A stretch of 32,126 nt of DNA from Actinomycetota bacterium (GCA_019348135.1 JAHWJY010000023.1:1-32126); one strand, 5' to 3'. Positions 1 through 9,639 are shown, numbered from the stretch's first letter. Notes: generated by a model not told the origin, from the sequence alone. Numbers and translations: made by a program.

Positions 1-2
1 AG

Positions 3-1761
<1,759 letters not shown>

Positions 1762-1856
1762 GCCACGTCCCCGTCGGATCCCGTCCACCGCCGGACGGCG
1801 GTCTACCACGTCGTCCCGCGGGCGGCCGCTCCGGAGGGAGCGGGGTCGTGGTCCGC

Positions 1857-1862
1857 TAGGCT
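1857..1862 (+). promoter_or_regulatory. Candidate -10 element before the 78-residue gene
   Basis: TAGGCT lies 49 nt before the ATG at 1912, in the 150-bp divergent gap. No TTGACA-like -35 is visible. It is supported mainly because similar TANNNT hexamers recur before other genes here. Confidence 0.35.
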
Positions 1863-1911
1863 CGATACCCACCGGCATGCGGACGGCAGCGTCGGGTCGC
1901 GGGAGCGGACC

Positions 1912-2148
1912 ATGGCCGAGCACGAGGGGGCGGCGGACCGGGGGATGGTCGACGCCGACGACTTCCTCGGGTTCGCGACGCGCCTCCGCGAGGTCCACGG
2001 TCGCGTCGACGGCGCCAAGGTCTCGCGCGAGCAGCGCGGACGGTGGCAGCGCAAGCTCATCATGATCGCGGACGTCGGCCACCGCGACCTGGGCCAGGCG
2101 AGCGAGCTGCTGCGCCGGTTCGAGTCCGAGCTCGATCGGCGCTCGTAG
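1912..2148 (+). CDS. Small hypothetical protein, 78 aa
   Basis: I do not recognise this family. The ATG at 1912 is preceded by GGGAG at 1901-1905. The protein is charged and predicted helical, with an acidic N-terminus, a basic middle (REQRGRWQRKL, about 39-49) and an amphipathic end (SELLRRFESELDRRS). It has no signal peptide, membrane segment or cysteine. It lies 61 bp upstream of the ADP-ribosyltransferase-like gene in the same direction, so the two could be co-transcribed, although a possible -10 element sits between them. The opposite-strand reading is the low-complexity extension of the GNAT gene, which favours this frame as the real one. Confidence 0.6.
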   Translation: MAEHEGAADRGMVDADDFLGFATRLREVHGRVDGAKVSREQRGRWQRKLIMIADVGHRDLGQASELLRRFESELDRRS

Positions 2149-2149
2149 C

Positions 2150-2155
2150 TATCCT
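2150..2155 (+). promoter_or_regulatory. Candidate -10 element before the ADP-ribosyltransferase-like gene
   Basis: TATCCT begins 2 nt after the stop of the 78-residue gene and 54 nt before the GTG at 2210. It would allow separate transcription of the downstream gene. No clear -35 is seen. Confidence 0.3.
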
Positions 2156-2209
2156 CGGCGGCCATCCCCCGGCCACCCCGGCCATCCCCGATCTGCCCGA
2201 GGATCCGTC

Positions 2210-3013
2210 GTGCCCCGAGTCCGCGTCTACCACCTGACCCCGCTCCGACGCCTGCCGCTGATCGAGGAGGAGGGGCTGCGCACCCGCGCGGCGCTGTCGG
2301 ACCTCCTCGGCCCGATCGGTGAGCTCGACGAGCGCGCGCCGGGCACGTTCGGGCACGGCAAGCGCGTCTCCGCGTTCCTGGAGCTCGACCACGCCAGGAG
2401 CGTCAAGGACGAGCACGGCGCCGGGCTGGTGTCGTTCTCGGTCGACCCCGCCAAGGCGCTCGCGGCCCCCGCGTCCGTGCGTGCCTCCGGTGACGTCGCC
2501 GCGTACTGGGAGGCCGCGCGTCCGCTGCGGACCTGGCTGGAGGAGGACGCGACCCCGACGGACCTCGAGGTCCACCAGAACGTGCCCGTCCGGGCGAAGT
2601 TCCTCTCGATCCACGCGCCCCTCGTGGGACCGGACGAGCTCGGCGACTACGCGCCGCTGGTCGAGGCCGTCGCCGACGAGGACCGTCTGTCGGCCAAGGC
2701 GCTCATGCACCTCGCGGTCATCGCCTCGGACGCGGACTTCGCCTCCTCCTCCTGGTTCGCCGCCTGCGCGCTCGCGTGGCGCGAGACCGAGGACCCCGAA
2801 CGGCTCGTCCGCGAGCTCGTCGAGACCGACCCCGACAAGGTCGCATCCGCCGCGCTGGCCGAGTACGGGACGGTCGCGCCGGACGCGACCGCCCGGCTGC
2901 GCGACGTGCTCGACGAGACGCGGGCGTGGTCGGACGAGAACGGCCTCGAGCACGGCCGCGGCCTGTTCGCGCGCACGGCCCTGGTGCTGGACCAGCTGCC
3001 GCAGCACGCCTGA
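2210..3013 (+). CDS. DUF-type protein with ADP-ribosyltransferase-like N-terminal half
   Basis: This 267-residue cytoplasmic protein has no signal peptide. The N-terminus VRVYHLTPLRRLPLIEEEGL (residues 4-23) matches the shape of the NAD-binding strand-helix of DarT-like and related ADP-ribosyltransferases: YH-x-T, then L-x-x-I and E-x-GL. A strand LVSFSVDP (73-80) and the segment LEVHQNVPVRAKFLSIHAP (119-137) fit the later core, where Glu120 could be the catalytic glutamate. The C-terminal half (about 150-267) is helical and unrecognised. The assignment rests on pattern only; substrate and function are unknown. It ends 11 bp from the convergent cold-shock-like gene. Confidence 0.5.
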   Translation: MPRVRVYHLTPLRRLPLIEEEGLRTRAALSDLLGPIGELDERAPGTFGHGKRVSAFLELDHARSVKDEHGAGLVSFSVDPAKALAAPASVRASGDVAAYWEAARPLRTWLEEDATPTDLEVHQNVPVRAKFLSIHAPLVGPDELGDYAPLVEAVADEDRLSAKALMHLAVIASDADFASSSWFAACALAWRETEDPERLVRELVETDPDKVASAALAEYGTVAPDATARLRDVLDETRAWSDENGLEHGRGLFARTALVLDQLPQHA

Positions 3014-3024
3014 CGGCCCGCGGC

Positions 3025-3231
3025 CTACAGAGAGACGATGTTGAGGTTCGTCACCCGCTGCTGGTCGCCGTCGGCCGACAGCTCGAACCGGACCCGCTGA
3101 CCGAGCCGCAGCTCGCGCAGCCCGGAGGCCGCGAAGGCCTCGCGGTCGACGGGGTGCTCGGCCAGGGAGTCGTCGAGCACGACGGCCGTGCCCTTCGTCG
3201 GGTCGAAGCTCTTGACGGTGCCCTGCGGCAT
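3025..3231 (-). CDS. Cold-shock-domain-like protein with degenerate RNA-binding motifs
   Basis: The 68-residue protein has the cold-shock OB-fold layout: GTVKSFDPTKGTAVVLDD (4-21), a middle loop, then LRLGQRVRFEL (41-51) and a final strand. In classical CspA proteins the RNP1 site reads roughly KGFGFI and RNP2 VFVH, and their aromatic residues stack on nucleic acid. Here RNP1 is KGTAVV and RNP2 is replaced by HPVDREAF, so most of these aromatics are absent. Nucleic-acid binding may be weak or altered. The ATG at 3231 diverges from the MgtC-like gene. Confidence 0.75.
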   Translation of the reverse strand: MPQGTVKSFDPTKGTAVVLDDSLAEHPVDREAFAASGLRELRLGQRVRFELSADGDQQRVTNLNIVSL

Positions 3232-3265
3232 CGAAGCGTCTCTCTTCCAGGTCGGTGTGCGCGGG

Positions 3266-3271
3266 AGGATA
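3266..3271 (-). promoter_or_regulatory. Candidate -10 element for the cold-shock-like gene
   Basis: On the minus strand this reads TATCCT, 34 nt before the ATG at 3231, within the 122-bp divergent gap to the MgtC-like gene. No -35 match is seen. Confidence 0.35.
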
Positions 3272-3353
3272 GCCGTCGTCGCCGTCGGTCTGACGGGGGC
3301 GGGTGGTGCGGGCGGTCCGGCGGCCCAGGCACACTGCGCGCCAGGAGGTGTCC

Positions 3354-4013
3354 GTGGATCTCGAACCGTTCATCCGCCTGCTCATCGCGGCGGCACTCAC
3401 CGCGTTCATCGGCATCGACCGCGAGCTGCGGGCGAAGCCGGCGGGCCTGCGGACCAACATCGTGGTCGGCATCGCGACGGCCGCGTTCGCCTACGCCGGC
3501 TCGCTCGGCTTCATCGGTGGCGACCCGACACGGGTGGCGGCGCAGATCGTGTCGGGCATCGGCTTCCTGGGCGGCGGCGCCATCTTCGCCTCGGCGGGCA
3601 AGCCGCACGGACTGACGACGGCGGCCGCGCTGTGGGGATCCGCGGCCATCGGTCTCGCGGCGGGCATCGGTGAGTACTCGGTCGCCGTGGCGGTCGTCCT
3701 GGTGACCCTCATCGCCCTGTGGCCGCTCGACCTCGTGGCGCAGAAGGCGCTCAGCAGCCGCGTCCGTCACGACATGCGCATCCACGTCGTGCTCGAGCGC
3801 CTCGACGTCCTGCCGCAGGTGCAACGCCGGATGGCGGACGCGCCCGTGGAGGTCCTCGACCTCGAGCTGCGCTCCCTGCAGGGCGAGCTCATCGCCGAGC
3901 TCACGCTCGCCGGCCGGCTGGGCGAGGTGACGGCGGCGATCACCCGGATCGAGGGGGTGCCGGGCGTCCGGCTCGTCGCCGGCCAGTCCTCCTACACCCG
4001 CGCGGACGACTGA
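3354..4013 (+). CDS. MgtC/SapB family membrane protein
   Basis: The 219-residue protein has several N-terminal membrane segments (about residues 6-22, 34-52, 63-80, 88-105, 108-125) and a soluble ACT-like C-terminal domain. Family signatures are visible: RELRAKPAGLRTNIVVGI (23-40), QIVSGIGFLGGGAI (64-77) and GLTTAAALWGSAAIGLAAG (86-104). MgtC proteins are inner-membrane factors linked to low-Mg2+ growth and, in some pathogens, to F-type ATPase inhibition; the role here is unknown. The GTG at 3354 has AGGAGG at 3343-3348 with 5-nt spacing, so I prefer it to the GTG at 3303. The stop is 3 nt before the next gene, suggesting a two-gene operon. Confidence 0.88.
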   Translation: MDLEPFIRLLIAAALTAFIGIDRELRAKPAGLRTNIVVGIATAAFAYAGSLGFIGGDPTRVAAQIVSGIGFLGGGAIFASAGKPHGLTTAAALWGSAAIGLAAGIGEYSVAVAVVLVTLIALWPLDLVAQKALSSRVRHDMRIHVVLERLDVLPQVQRRMADAPVEVLDLELRSLQGELIAELTLAGRLGEVTAAITRIEGVPGVRLVAGQSSYTRADD

Positions 4014-4016
4014 GGC

Positions 4017-4550
4017 ATGGCCGGACCCGGCGGCGCCCCGACGGAGGCCGTGCTCCACGACGGGACGGTCGTGCGCTTCCGCCCGATCGAGCCCGCCGAC
4101 GCGCCACTGCTCGAGGACGGACTCGCCCGGCTGTCCGAACGCACCCGCCGGCTGCGGTTCCACAGCGCGGTCACGCACCTCACCGACGCGCAGCTGCGCC
4201 ACCTCGTCGACGTCGACCACCACGACCAGGAGGCGCTGATCGCGGACCTCCTCGAGGACGGTGCGTACCGCGGCGTCGGGGTGGCGCGCTACGCCCGACG
4301 GAGCCCGGACGACGACGCTCCGGAGTTCGCCATCGTGGTGGAGGACGCGGTCCAGGGTCGCGGCATCGGGCGGTGGCTCCTGCGGGCGCTGTTCGCGACG
4401 GCCCGGGTCAACGGGTTCACCCGACTGACCGCGGAGGTGCTGGCCGAGAACGACCGCATGCTGCGACTGCTGCGTGAGGAGTCGGCCGGTCTCGAGCTGT
4501 CACGCGTCGCCGGGGCGTACCACGTGGAGCTCGAGCTCCCCGAGGCCTAA
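4017..4550 (+). CDS. GNAT family N-acetyltransferase
   Basis: The 177-residue protein is a single-domain acetyltransferase. The acetyl-CoA loop is VVEDAVQGRGIGRWLL (about 107-122), preceded by the usual FAIVV strand and followed by GFTRLTAEVLAENDRMLRLLRE. The N-terminal segment DGTVVRFRPIEPADAPLL and the SERTRRLRFHSAV motif resemble the acetyltransferase domain of actinobacterial Pat-type protein acetyltransferases, but no cyclic-nucleotide or CoA-ligase domain is attached. The substrate is unknown. It starts 3 nt after the MgtC-like stop and its stop overlaps the cofC stop by 3 bp. Confidence 0.85.
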   Translation: MAGPGGAPTEAVLHDGTVVRFRPIEPADAPLLEDGLARLSERTRRLRFHSAVTHLTDAQLRHLVDVDHHDQEALIADLLEDGAYRGVGVARYARRSPDDDAPEFAIVVEDAVQGRGIGRWLLRALFATARVNGFTRLTAEVLAENDRMLRLLREESAGLELSRVAGAYHVELELPEA

Positions 4551-5200
4551 CCGGCCGCCTCCAGGCGCGTCGAGATCGATCGGAGGAACGCGGTCGTCGC
4601 CGCTCCGACCGCACCCCGGGTCAGCGCCGTGACGTCCGCCCAGGTGTCCACGTCGGCGGCGAAGCCCGGCCGCACGATGCGCTCGTGGGGGACGCCGGCA
4701 GCGCGTGCCGCGGCGAGGTGATGCGCGGCCGAGTCCGGGCCGTACGCCGTCGCGACCACGGCGCCGGGCCGACGCAGCAAGCCGCCGGTCCCGCCGTCAT
4801 CCGTGGGGGCCACGGCCACCTGGGCGTGGCAGTCGAGCAGGGCGTCGACGTCCGCGCCCGTCAGTCGCGGCAGATCGGCGGCCACGACGAGCAGCTCGGG
4901 CACCGGACCGAGGCGGGACGCCGCGGCGGCGACCGCCGCGTCCAGCGTCCGCACCGTCGGGGGGTCGAGCACGACGTCGAGTCCCAGCGCGCTGGCGGCC
5001 GCGGCGGCAGGGGCGCCACCGGCGACGACGAGGACGTGTCCGACACGCGAGGCGGCGAGGGCGGCGGTCACGTCGGCCAGCATCGCGCCGGAGAGGGCCG
5101 CGCGCTCCTCCTGGGACAGCGCCGTCGCGAGCCGGGTCTTGCCCTCGCCGGGGGACCGGACGGGCACGAGCACCAGCGTGCCGCCGTCCGCTCCGGTCAC
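4547..5200 (-). CDS. cofC: 2-phospho-L-lactate (or phosphoenolpyruvate) guanylyltransferase CofC/FbiD
   Basis: This is a small nucleotidyltransferase of F420 biosynthesis that joins GTP to phospholactate or phosphoenolpyruvate. It shows TLVLVPVRSPGEGKTRLA (residues 8-25), with the Lys/Arg of the NTP-binding loop, then VVAADLPRL (106-113), which carries the metal-binding Asp, and APTDDGGTGGLL (131-142), close to the CofC P-x-x-x-GGTN-x-L pattern, here with Gly in place of Asn. Length is about 217 residues. I prefer the GTG at 5200, which has GGGAG about 8 nt upstream, over the GTG at 5215. No other F420 genes lie in the window. The implication is that the organism makes F420, as many actinomycetes do. 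Confidence 0.82.
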   Translation of the reverse strand: MTGADGGTLVLVPVRSPGEGKTRLATALSQEERAALSGAMLADVTAALAASRVGHVLVVAGGAPAAAAASALGLDVVLDPPTVRTLDAAVAAAASRLGPVPELLVVAADLPRLTGADVDALLDCHAQVAVAPTDDGGTGGLLRRPGAVVATAYGPDSAAHHLAAARAAGVPHERIVRPGFAADVDTWADVTALTRGAVGAATTAFLRSISTRLEAAG

Positions 5201-5230
5201 GTACCCCGCTCCCACCGCCGTCGTGCGCCC

Positions 5231-5236
5231 AGGCTA
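5231..5236 (-). promoter_or_regulatory. Candidate -10 element for cofC
   Basis: On the minus strand this reads TAGCCT, 30 nt before the GTG at 5200, in the 99-bp divergent gap to gpsA. Confidence 0.35.
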
Positions 5237-5262
5237 CTCGCGCGGCCTCCGGGGGCCGCCGC

Positions 5263-5268
5263 TAACGT
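5263..5268 (+). promoter_or_regulatory. Candidate -10 element for gpsA
   Basis: TAACGT lies 31 nt before the GTG at 5300 and about 27 bp from the opposing cofC candidate. No -35 consensus is visible. Confidence 0.35.
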
Positions 5269-5299
5269 CGGACCGGTCGGGACGGCGAGGGAGGCCAGC

Positions 5300-6313
5300 G
5301 TGACGAAGGTCGCGGTGATGGGATCGGGCTCGTGGGGCACCGCGTTCGCACTCATGTGCCAGGACGCCGGGCAACGGACCGTCCTGTGGGCGCGTCGGCA
5401 GGAGGTCGCCGACGAGATCAACGACCAGCACACGAACGCCGACTACCTCCCCGACATCGAGCTCCCCGACGGGCTGACCGCCACCTCGGACCCCGAGGAG
5501 GCGCTCACCGACGCCGAGCTCGTCGTGCTGGCCGTGCCGTCGATCGGCATCGGCGAGCAGCTCCAGGAGTGGGGCTCCGCGATCGGTGACGACAGCACGC
5601 TCGTGAGCCTCATCAAGGGCGTGGACGTGTCCAGCCGTCGCTTCGGCAGCGAGGTCATCGCCGACTCGCTCGGCTGCGACCCCGACCGGGTCGTGGTCGT
5701 CAGCGGCCCCAACCTGGCCAAGGAGTGCGCCCAGCGGCTGCCGTCGGCGACGGTCGCGGCGTCGCCCGACGCCACCCGCGCCGAGCGCGTGCAGGAGGCC
5801 GTGATGGCCCCCTACTTCCGCGTCTACACCAACCTCGACAAGGTCGGCGTCGAGATCGGTGGCGCCGTGAAGAACGTCGTCGCGCTCGCGGCCGGCATCG
5901 CCGAGGGCATGGGCTTCGGCGACAACACCAAGGCCATGGTCATCACCCGTGGGCTCGCCGAGATGCAGCGTCTCGGCGTGGCGCTCGGCGGCAAGCCCCT
6001 GACGTTCTCGGGGCTCGCGGGCGTGGGCGACCTCGTCGCGACCTGCACGTCACCGAAGTCGCGCAACCGCACCGTCGGCGAGAAGCTCGGCCAGGGCATG
6101 AAGCTCGACGAGATCATCGACCAGATGAACATGGTGGCCGAGGGGGTCAAGTCCTCCCGCGCCATCCTCGACCTCGCCGAGCGCGCCGGGGTCGAGATGC
6201 CGATCGCCGAGGGCGTGGTGCGCGTCGTGCACGAGGACCTCGACCCCAGCGTGATGGTCAAGGAGCTCATGGGCCGCGACGCCAAGCCCGAGATCTACGG
6301 CATGGACCCCTGA
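5300..6313 (+). CDS. gpsA: Glycerol-3-phosphate dehydrogenase [NAD(P)+]
   Basis: GpsA reduces dihydroxyacetone phosphate to sn-glycerol 3-phosphate, the backbone of phospholipids. The 337-residue protein starts with a Rossmann motif [14 protein letters not shown] (residues 4-17). The family signatures SGPNLAKE, the catalytic-lysine region [26 protein letters not shown] and the substrate-loop region [21 protein letters not shown] are all present. The GTG start at 5300 has AGGGAGG at 5288-5294. The frame is open upstream to 4685 only because it lies antisense to cofC. The VOC gene follows 28 bp downstream and may be co-transcribed. Confidence 0.96.
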   Translation: MTKVAVMGSGSWGTAFALMCQDAGQRTVLWARRQEVADEINDQHTNADYLPDIELPDGLTATSDPEEALTDAELVVLAVPSIGIGEQLQEWGSAIGDDSTLVSLIKGVDVSSRRFGSEVIADSLGCDPDRVVVVSGPNLAKECAQRLPSATVAASPDATRAERVQEAVMAPYFRVYTNLDKVGVEIGGAVKNVVALAAGIAEGMGFGDNTKAMVITRGLAEMQRLGVALGGKPLTFSGLAGVGDLVATCTSPKSRNRTVGEKLGQGMKLDEIIDQMNMVAEGVKSSRAILDLAERAGVEMPIAEGVVRVVHEDLDPSVMVKELMGRDAKPEIYGMDP

Positions 6314-6341
6314 CACCAGCGACGACCGGGAGACCCTCCAC

Positions 6342-6773
6342 GTGCCCGAGCTCGACTCACCCATCCCGCGCTTCCACCTCGCCGTGCCCGTCGACGACCT
6401 CGACGCCGCGGCGCGCTTCTACGGCGACGTGCTGCAGCTCGAGCGCGGCCGCAGCTCCGAGAGCTGGATCGACTGGAACCTCCACGGCCACCAGTTCGTG
6501 ACCCACCTCGCTCCCGCGCGGTCCGAGCGTGTCTCGAACCCCGTCGACGGCCACGACGTGCCGGTCCCGCACTTCGGGCTCGTGCTCACCGTCGAGCGGT
6601 TCCAGGCGCTCGCGGAGCGCCTCCGCGGCGCCGGCACCGACTTCGTCATCGAGCCGTACGTCCGCTTCGAGGGGCAGCCGGGCGAGCAGTGGACGATGTT
6701 CCTGCTCGATCCCGCCGGCAACGCGCTCGAGTTCAAGGCCTTCGCCGACGACGACCAGGTCTTCGCGACCTGA
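6342..6773 (+). CDS. VOC (glyoxalase/bleomycin-resistance fold) family protein
   Basis: The 143-residue protein has the paired beta-alpha-beta modules of the VOC superfamily. It opens with [21 protein letters not shown] (11-31), and the second module starts at VPHFGLVL (75-82) and ends with [14 protein letters not shown] (121-134). His12, His77 and Glu130 occupy the usual metal-ligand positions, so metal binding is likely. The segment [24 protein letters not shown] resembles uncharacterised dioxygenase-like members; the substrate is unknown. The GTG start has GGGAG at 6329-6333. It ends 2 bp from the convergent isochorismatase-like gene. Confidence 0.85.
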   Translation: MPELDSPIPRFHLAVPVDDLDAAARFYGDVLQLERGRSSESWIDWNLHGHQFVTHLAPARSERVSNPVDGHDVPVPHFGLVLTVERFQALAERLRGAGTDFVIEPYVRFEGQPGEQWTMFLLDPAGNALEFKAFADDDQVFAT

Positions 6774-6775
6774 GC

Positions 6776-7333
6776 TCAGGTGCCGGCGAAGTCCACCTCG
6801 GCGGTGGGCACGGTGCCGGCGCTCCGACCCGGGGCGCGCTGCCCGCCCCAGTACAGGTTGGTGTGCGCGATGACCTGCGCCGGCGGCGGGGCGCCCCACT
6901 CGGTCAGGTCCTCCGTCGTGTGGGCGTCGGCGACGAGGATCGCGTCGTACCCGCGTGCGAGCGCCCCGTGGAGGGTCGACCGGACGCACATGTCGGTCTG
7001 CGCACCGGCCACGACGAGGCGTCCGACGCCCAGCCGTGACAGCTCGTCCTCGAGCGTCGTGTCCTCGAACGAGTCGCCGTAGCTCTTCTCCACGACGGGC
7101 TCGGTCGGCGCCGGCGACAGCTCCGGCACGATGCGCCAGTCCTCGCTGCCGTGCTCGAGCCCGTCGTCCGCGTGCTGGACCCAGACGACGGGGACCTCCG
7201 CCTGCCGCGCCCGCTCGACGAGCGCGCCGACGTTGGCGACGACCGCATCGCGCTCGTGCGCGCCGGCCACGACGCCGTTCTGGACGTCGATGACGAGCAG
7301 CGCGGTGCCGGGGCGGTCCTCGAGCGTCGTCAC
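6776..7333 (-). CDS. Cysteine hydrolase, isochorismatase-like family
   Basis: The 185-residue single-domain protein has the family triad. Asp16 lies in LLVIDVQNGV, Lys83 in VVEKSYGDSF and Cys116 in VVAGAQTDMCVRST. Relatives hydrolyse amides such as nicotinamide or N-carbamoyl compounds; the C-terminal NLYWGGQRAPGRSAGTV region does not settle which. The GTG start at 7333 is supported by AGGAGG 6 nt upstream on the minus strand. It stands as a short unit between two convergent or co-directional neighbours, and its only clear regulatory signal is the candidate -10 noted upstream. Confidence 0.9.
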   Translation of the reverse strand: MTTLEDRPGTALLVIDVQNGVVAGAHERDAVVANVGALVERARQAEVPVVWVQHADDGLEHGSEDWRIVPELSPAPTEPVVEKSYGDSFEDTTLEDELSRLGVGRLVVAGAQTDMCVRSTLHGALARGYDAILVADAHTTEDLTEWGAPPPAQVIAHTNLYWGGQRAPGRSAGTVPTAEVDFAGT

Positions 7334-7367
7334 GGTCGCCTCCTGAACGTGTGGGCCGGACGGGCGA

Positions 7368-7373
7368 ACGCTA
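7368..7373 (-). promoter_or_regulatory. Candidate -10 element for the isochorismatase-like gene
   Basis: On the minus strand this reads TAGCGT, 34 nt before the GTG at 7333, in the 53-bp gap after the SDR gene. Confidence 0.35.
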
Positions 7374-7386
7374 GACGAGCGGGGCG

Positions 7387-8310
7387 CTAGTCGAACGAGA
7401 TGCCGAGCGCCTGGACGATCTTGCCGGTCTGCTCCATCACGCCGGACGTGAACTCCGCACTGCCCTCACCGAGCTCGACCCGCATGATGTCGTCCCACTT
7501 GTCGGCGACGTCGTCGGGCGAGAACGCCCCGTCGAACGTCGTGCCGGCGCCCTCGACGATCGCGACCCGGGCGACGTAGCCGCCCCCGACCGAGAAGATG
7601 CGACCGGTCTCGGTGCAGTCCTCGGACGACAGGAAGGCGACGAGGGGCGAGACGTTCTCGGGCTCGAGCGCCTCGAGCAGCTTCGGGGGCATGATGTCGT
7701 CGGTCATCCGCGACGCCGCGACCGGGGCGATGACGTTGGCGTTGATGCCGTACTTCTGCCCCTCGTGCGCGAGCGTCCGCGTCAGGCCGGTGATGCCGAG
7801 CTTGGCCGCCGAGTAGTTCGCCTGGCCGAAGTTGCCGTAGAGCCCGGAACCGGAGGTCGTGTTCACCACCCGGCCGTAGTTCTGCTCACGCAGGTGCGGC
7901 CACGCCGCCATCGTCACGTAGAACGTGCCGTAGAGGTGGACCTTCAGGACGAGGTCGAGCTCCTCGGGCGTCAGCTTCGCGAACGACTTGTCGCGGAGGA
8001 TGCCGGCGTTGTTGATGACGATGTCGACCTTGCCGAACGCCTCGACGGCGTCGTCGATGATGCTCTTGGCGCCCTCCAGGTCCGACACCGAGGCGTAGTT
8101 GGCGACGGCCTCGCCGCCGTTGGCCTGGATCTCCTCGACCACCTGGTCGGCCATCTCGGAGCCACCGCCCTCGCCGGCGCGGTTGCCGCCGAGGTCGTTG
8201 ACGACGACCTTGGCGCCGCGGCTCGCGAGCAGCAGCGCGTGGCTCCTGCCGAGGCCGCCGCCGGCGCCCGTCACGACGGCGACGCGCCCATCGAAGTTGA
8301 TCTCTGCCAC
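7387..8310 (-). CDS. SDR dehydrogenase, multifunctional-enzyme-type 3-hydroxyacyl-CoA dehydrogenase-like
   Basis: The 307-residue short-chain dehydrogenase has the cofactor motif TGAGGGLG (14-21), the NNAG motif (100-103), catalytic Ser near 153-155 (TTSGSGLYG), Tyr166 and Lys170 (NYSAAK). The features VVVNDLGG(N), the ILRDKSFAKLTPEELDLVLKVHL region and the extended C-terminus match the dehydrogenase domain of peroxisomal multifunctional enzyme type 2. Bacterial relatives oxidise 3-hydroxyacyl-CoA or steroid-like substrates. An Asp at the end of the second strand favours NAD(H). No hydratase or SCP2 domain is fused and no beta-oxidation genes adjoin. The GTG start has GGAGG about 8 nt upstream. 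Confidence 0.9.
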   Translation of the reverse strand: MAEINFDGRVAVVTGAGGGLGRSHALLLASRGAKVVVNDLGGNRAGEGGGSEMADQVVEEIQANGGEAVANYASVSDLEGAKSIIDDAVEAFGKVDIVINNAGILRDKSFAKLTPEELDLVLKVHLYGTFYVTMAAWPHLREQNYGRVVNTTSGSGLYGNFGQANYSAAKLGITGLTRTLAHEGQKYGINANVIAPVAASRMTDDIMPPKLLEALEPENVSPLVAFLSSEDCTETGRIFSVGGGYVARVAIVEGAGTTFDGAFSPDDVADKWDDIMRVELGEGSAEFTSGVMEQTGKIVQALGISFD

Positions 8311-8364
8311 GGGGGACCTCCGGGTCGTGGGACATGGGGGAGAGGTGTGTCTCGGTCGGCTGGC

Positions 8365-8370
8365 AGGCTA
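8365..8370 (-). promoter_or_regulatory. Candidate -10 element for the SDR gene
   Basis: On the minus strand this reads TAGCCT, 54 nt before the GTG at 8310, in the 123-bp divergent gap. Confidence 0.33.
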
Positions 8371-8385
8371 GTGGACCCGTGGACG

Positions 8386-8391
8386 TACCCT
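8386..8391 (+). promoter_or_regulatory. Candidate -10 element for the trans-sulfuration gene
   Basis: TACCCT lies 42 nt before the GTG at 8434. It is spaced 15 bp from the opposing SDR candidate, so the two promoters would overlap. Confidence 0.33.
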
Positions 8392-8433
8392 CCGCTCGCC
8401 CCCGCCCGGTCGACGTCCTCCCGAGGAGCACCC

Positions 8434-9639
8434 GTGGAACCACGCCTGCCCGCACCGCAGGGCGCCTTCGCCACCCGGGCCGTCCGCGCCAGCCTCACGG
8501 TCCCCGACGTGCGGCAGCGCCCCCTGTCGCCGGCCATCTGGCCGACCACCACCTGGGCGGTCGACGACGCCGACGAGCTCGGCGACCTCCTGGAGGATCG
8601 TCGGGACGGCTACGTCTACGGGCGCTACGACAACCCGACGGCGACGACCCTGCACACGGCGATCGCGAGCCTGCACGGCGCGCCGGCCGCGTGGTCGCAC
8701 GCCTCGGGCACCGCGGCGATCCACGCGCTGCTCGAGGCCACCCGCGCCGGCGGTCGCATCGTCGCGACCGACCGCATCTACGGCGGCACCCTGACGCTGC
8801 TCCGACGCCTCGCGCGGGATGCCGGCTGGGCGGTCACGCACCTCGACCTGTCCGACGTGGGACGCCTGGCTGCGGAGCTGCCCGAGGACACGACGGTCCT
8901 CTACGCCGAGACCATCGCGAACCCGTCGACCTCGGTCCTCGACCTGGCCGCGCTCGCGGCGCTGTGCCGCGAGCGCGGGATCGCCTTCCTGGTCGACAAC
9001 ACCTTCGCCTCGCCGTACCTGTGTCGACCGCTCGAGCTCGGGGCGACGGCGGTCGTCGAGTCCGCGACGAAGTACCTCGGTGGGCATGCCGACCTCGTCG
9101 CCGGCGTGGTGGCCGGTCCCGAGGACGTCGTGGGGGACGCGCGGCGCGCCACCTACGAGTTCGGCGGGTCGCTGGGGCCGTTCGAGGCGTGGTTGCTCGT
9201 CCGCGGGATCCAGACCCTGCACCTCCGGGTGCGCGAGGCGAGCCGGAACGCGGCCGCCGTGGCCGACCTCCTCGCCGGGGCGGACGGGATCTCCGCGGTG
9301 CGCTACCCGGGCCTGCCCGACCACCCGGACCACCGCCTCGCGGCGGAGCAGTTCGGTGGCCGCGGCTTCGGGGGGATGCTGTCCTTCGACGCCGGCAGCC
9401 GCGAGCGCGCGCGGGCCTTCGCGGCGGCCTGCCGGATCTTCCAGCGTGCCGTCAGCCTCGGCGGCACGCACTCGCTCGTCCTGCACCCGGGGAGCACGAG
9501 CCACCGCCAGTTGACCGATGACGAGCTCCGCGCGGGGGGCGTGGCGCCTGGCACGGTGCGTCTGTCCGTCGGTATCGAGGACCCGGACGACCTGTGTGAG
9601 GATGTGGCCAACGCCCTCTCCGCGATGCAGGCTGGATGA
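8434..9639 (+). CDS. Cys/Met metabolism PLP-dependent enzyme (cystathionine gamma-synthase/lyase type)
   Basis: The 401-residue fold-type I PLP enzyme has YGRYDNPT (62-69), phosphate-binding SGTAAI (91-96), Asp188 in LVDNTFASP, which contacts the pyridine nitrogen, and the Schiff-base Lys213 in ESATKYLGGHADL. The C-terminal VSLGGTHSLVLHPGSTSH and VRLSVGIEDPDDL segments are family signatures. Sequence alone does not separate cystathionine gamma-synthase, cystathionine gamma-lyase and methionine gamma-lyase. The GTG at 8434 follows GAGGAG at 8423-8428; the longer frame upstream is antisense to the SDR gene. ddl follows after 45 bp, probably co-transcribed. Confidence 0.92.
   Translation: MEPRLPAPQGAFATRAVRASLTVPDVRQRPLSPAIWPTTTWAVDDADELGDLLEDRRDGYVYGRYDNPTATTLHTAIASLHGAPAAWSHASGTAAIHALLEATRAGGRIVATDRIYGGTLTLLRRLARDAGWAVTHLDLSDVGRLAAELPEDTTVLYAETIANPSTSVLDLAALAALCRERGIAFLVDNTFASPYLCRPLELGATAVVESATKYLGGHADLVAGVVAGPEDVVGDARRATYEFGGSLGPFEAWLLVRGIQTLHLRVREASRNAAAVADLLAGADGISAVRYPGLPDHPDHRLAAEQFGGRGFGGMLSFDAGSRERARAFAAACRIFQRAVSLGGTHSLVLHPGSTSHRQLTDDELRAGGVAPGTVRLSVGIEDPDDLCEDVANALSAMQAG

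Noticed and set aside
1787-1802. 6-bp hairpin in the gap between GNAT and the 78-residue gene
   Set aside because: Short GC palindromes of this size are expected by chance in this composition; no link to a start or stop was evident.
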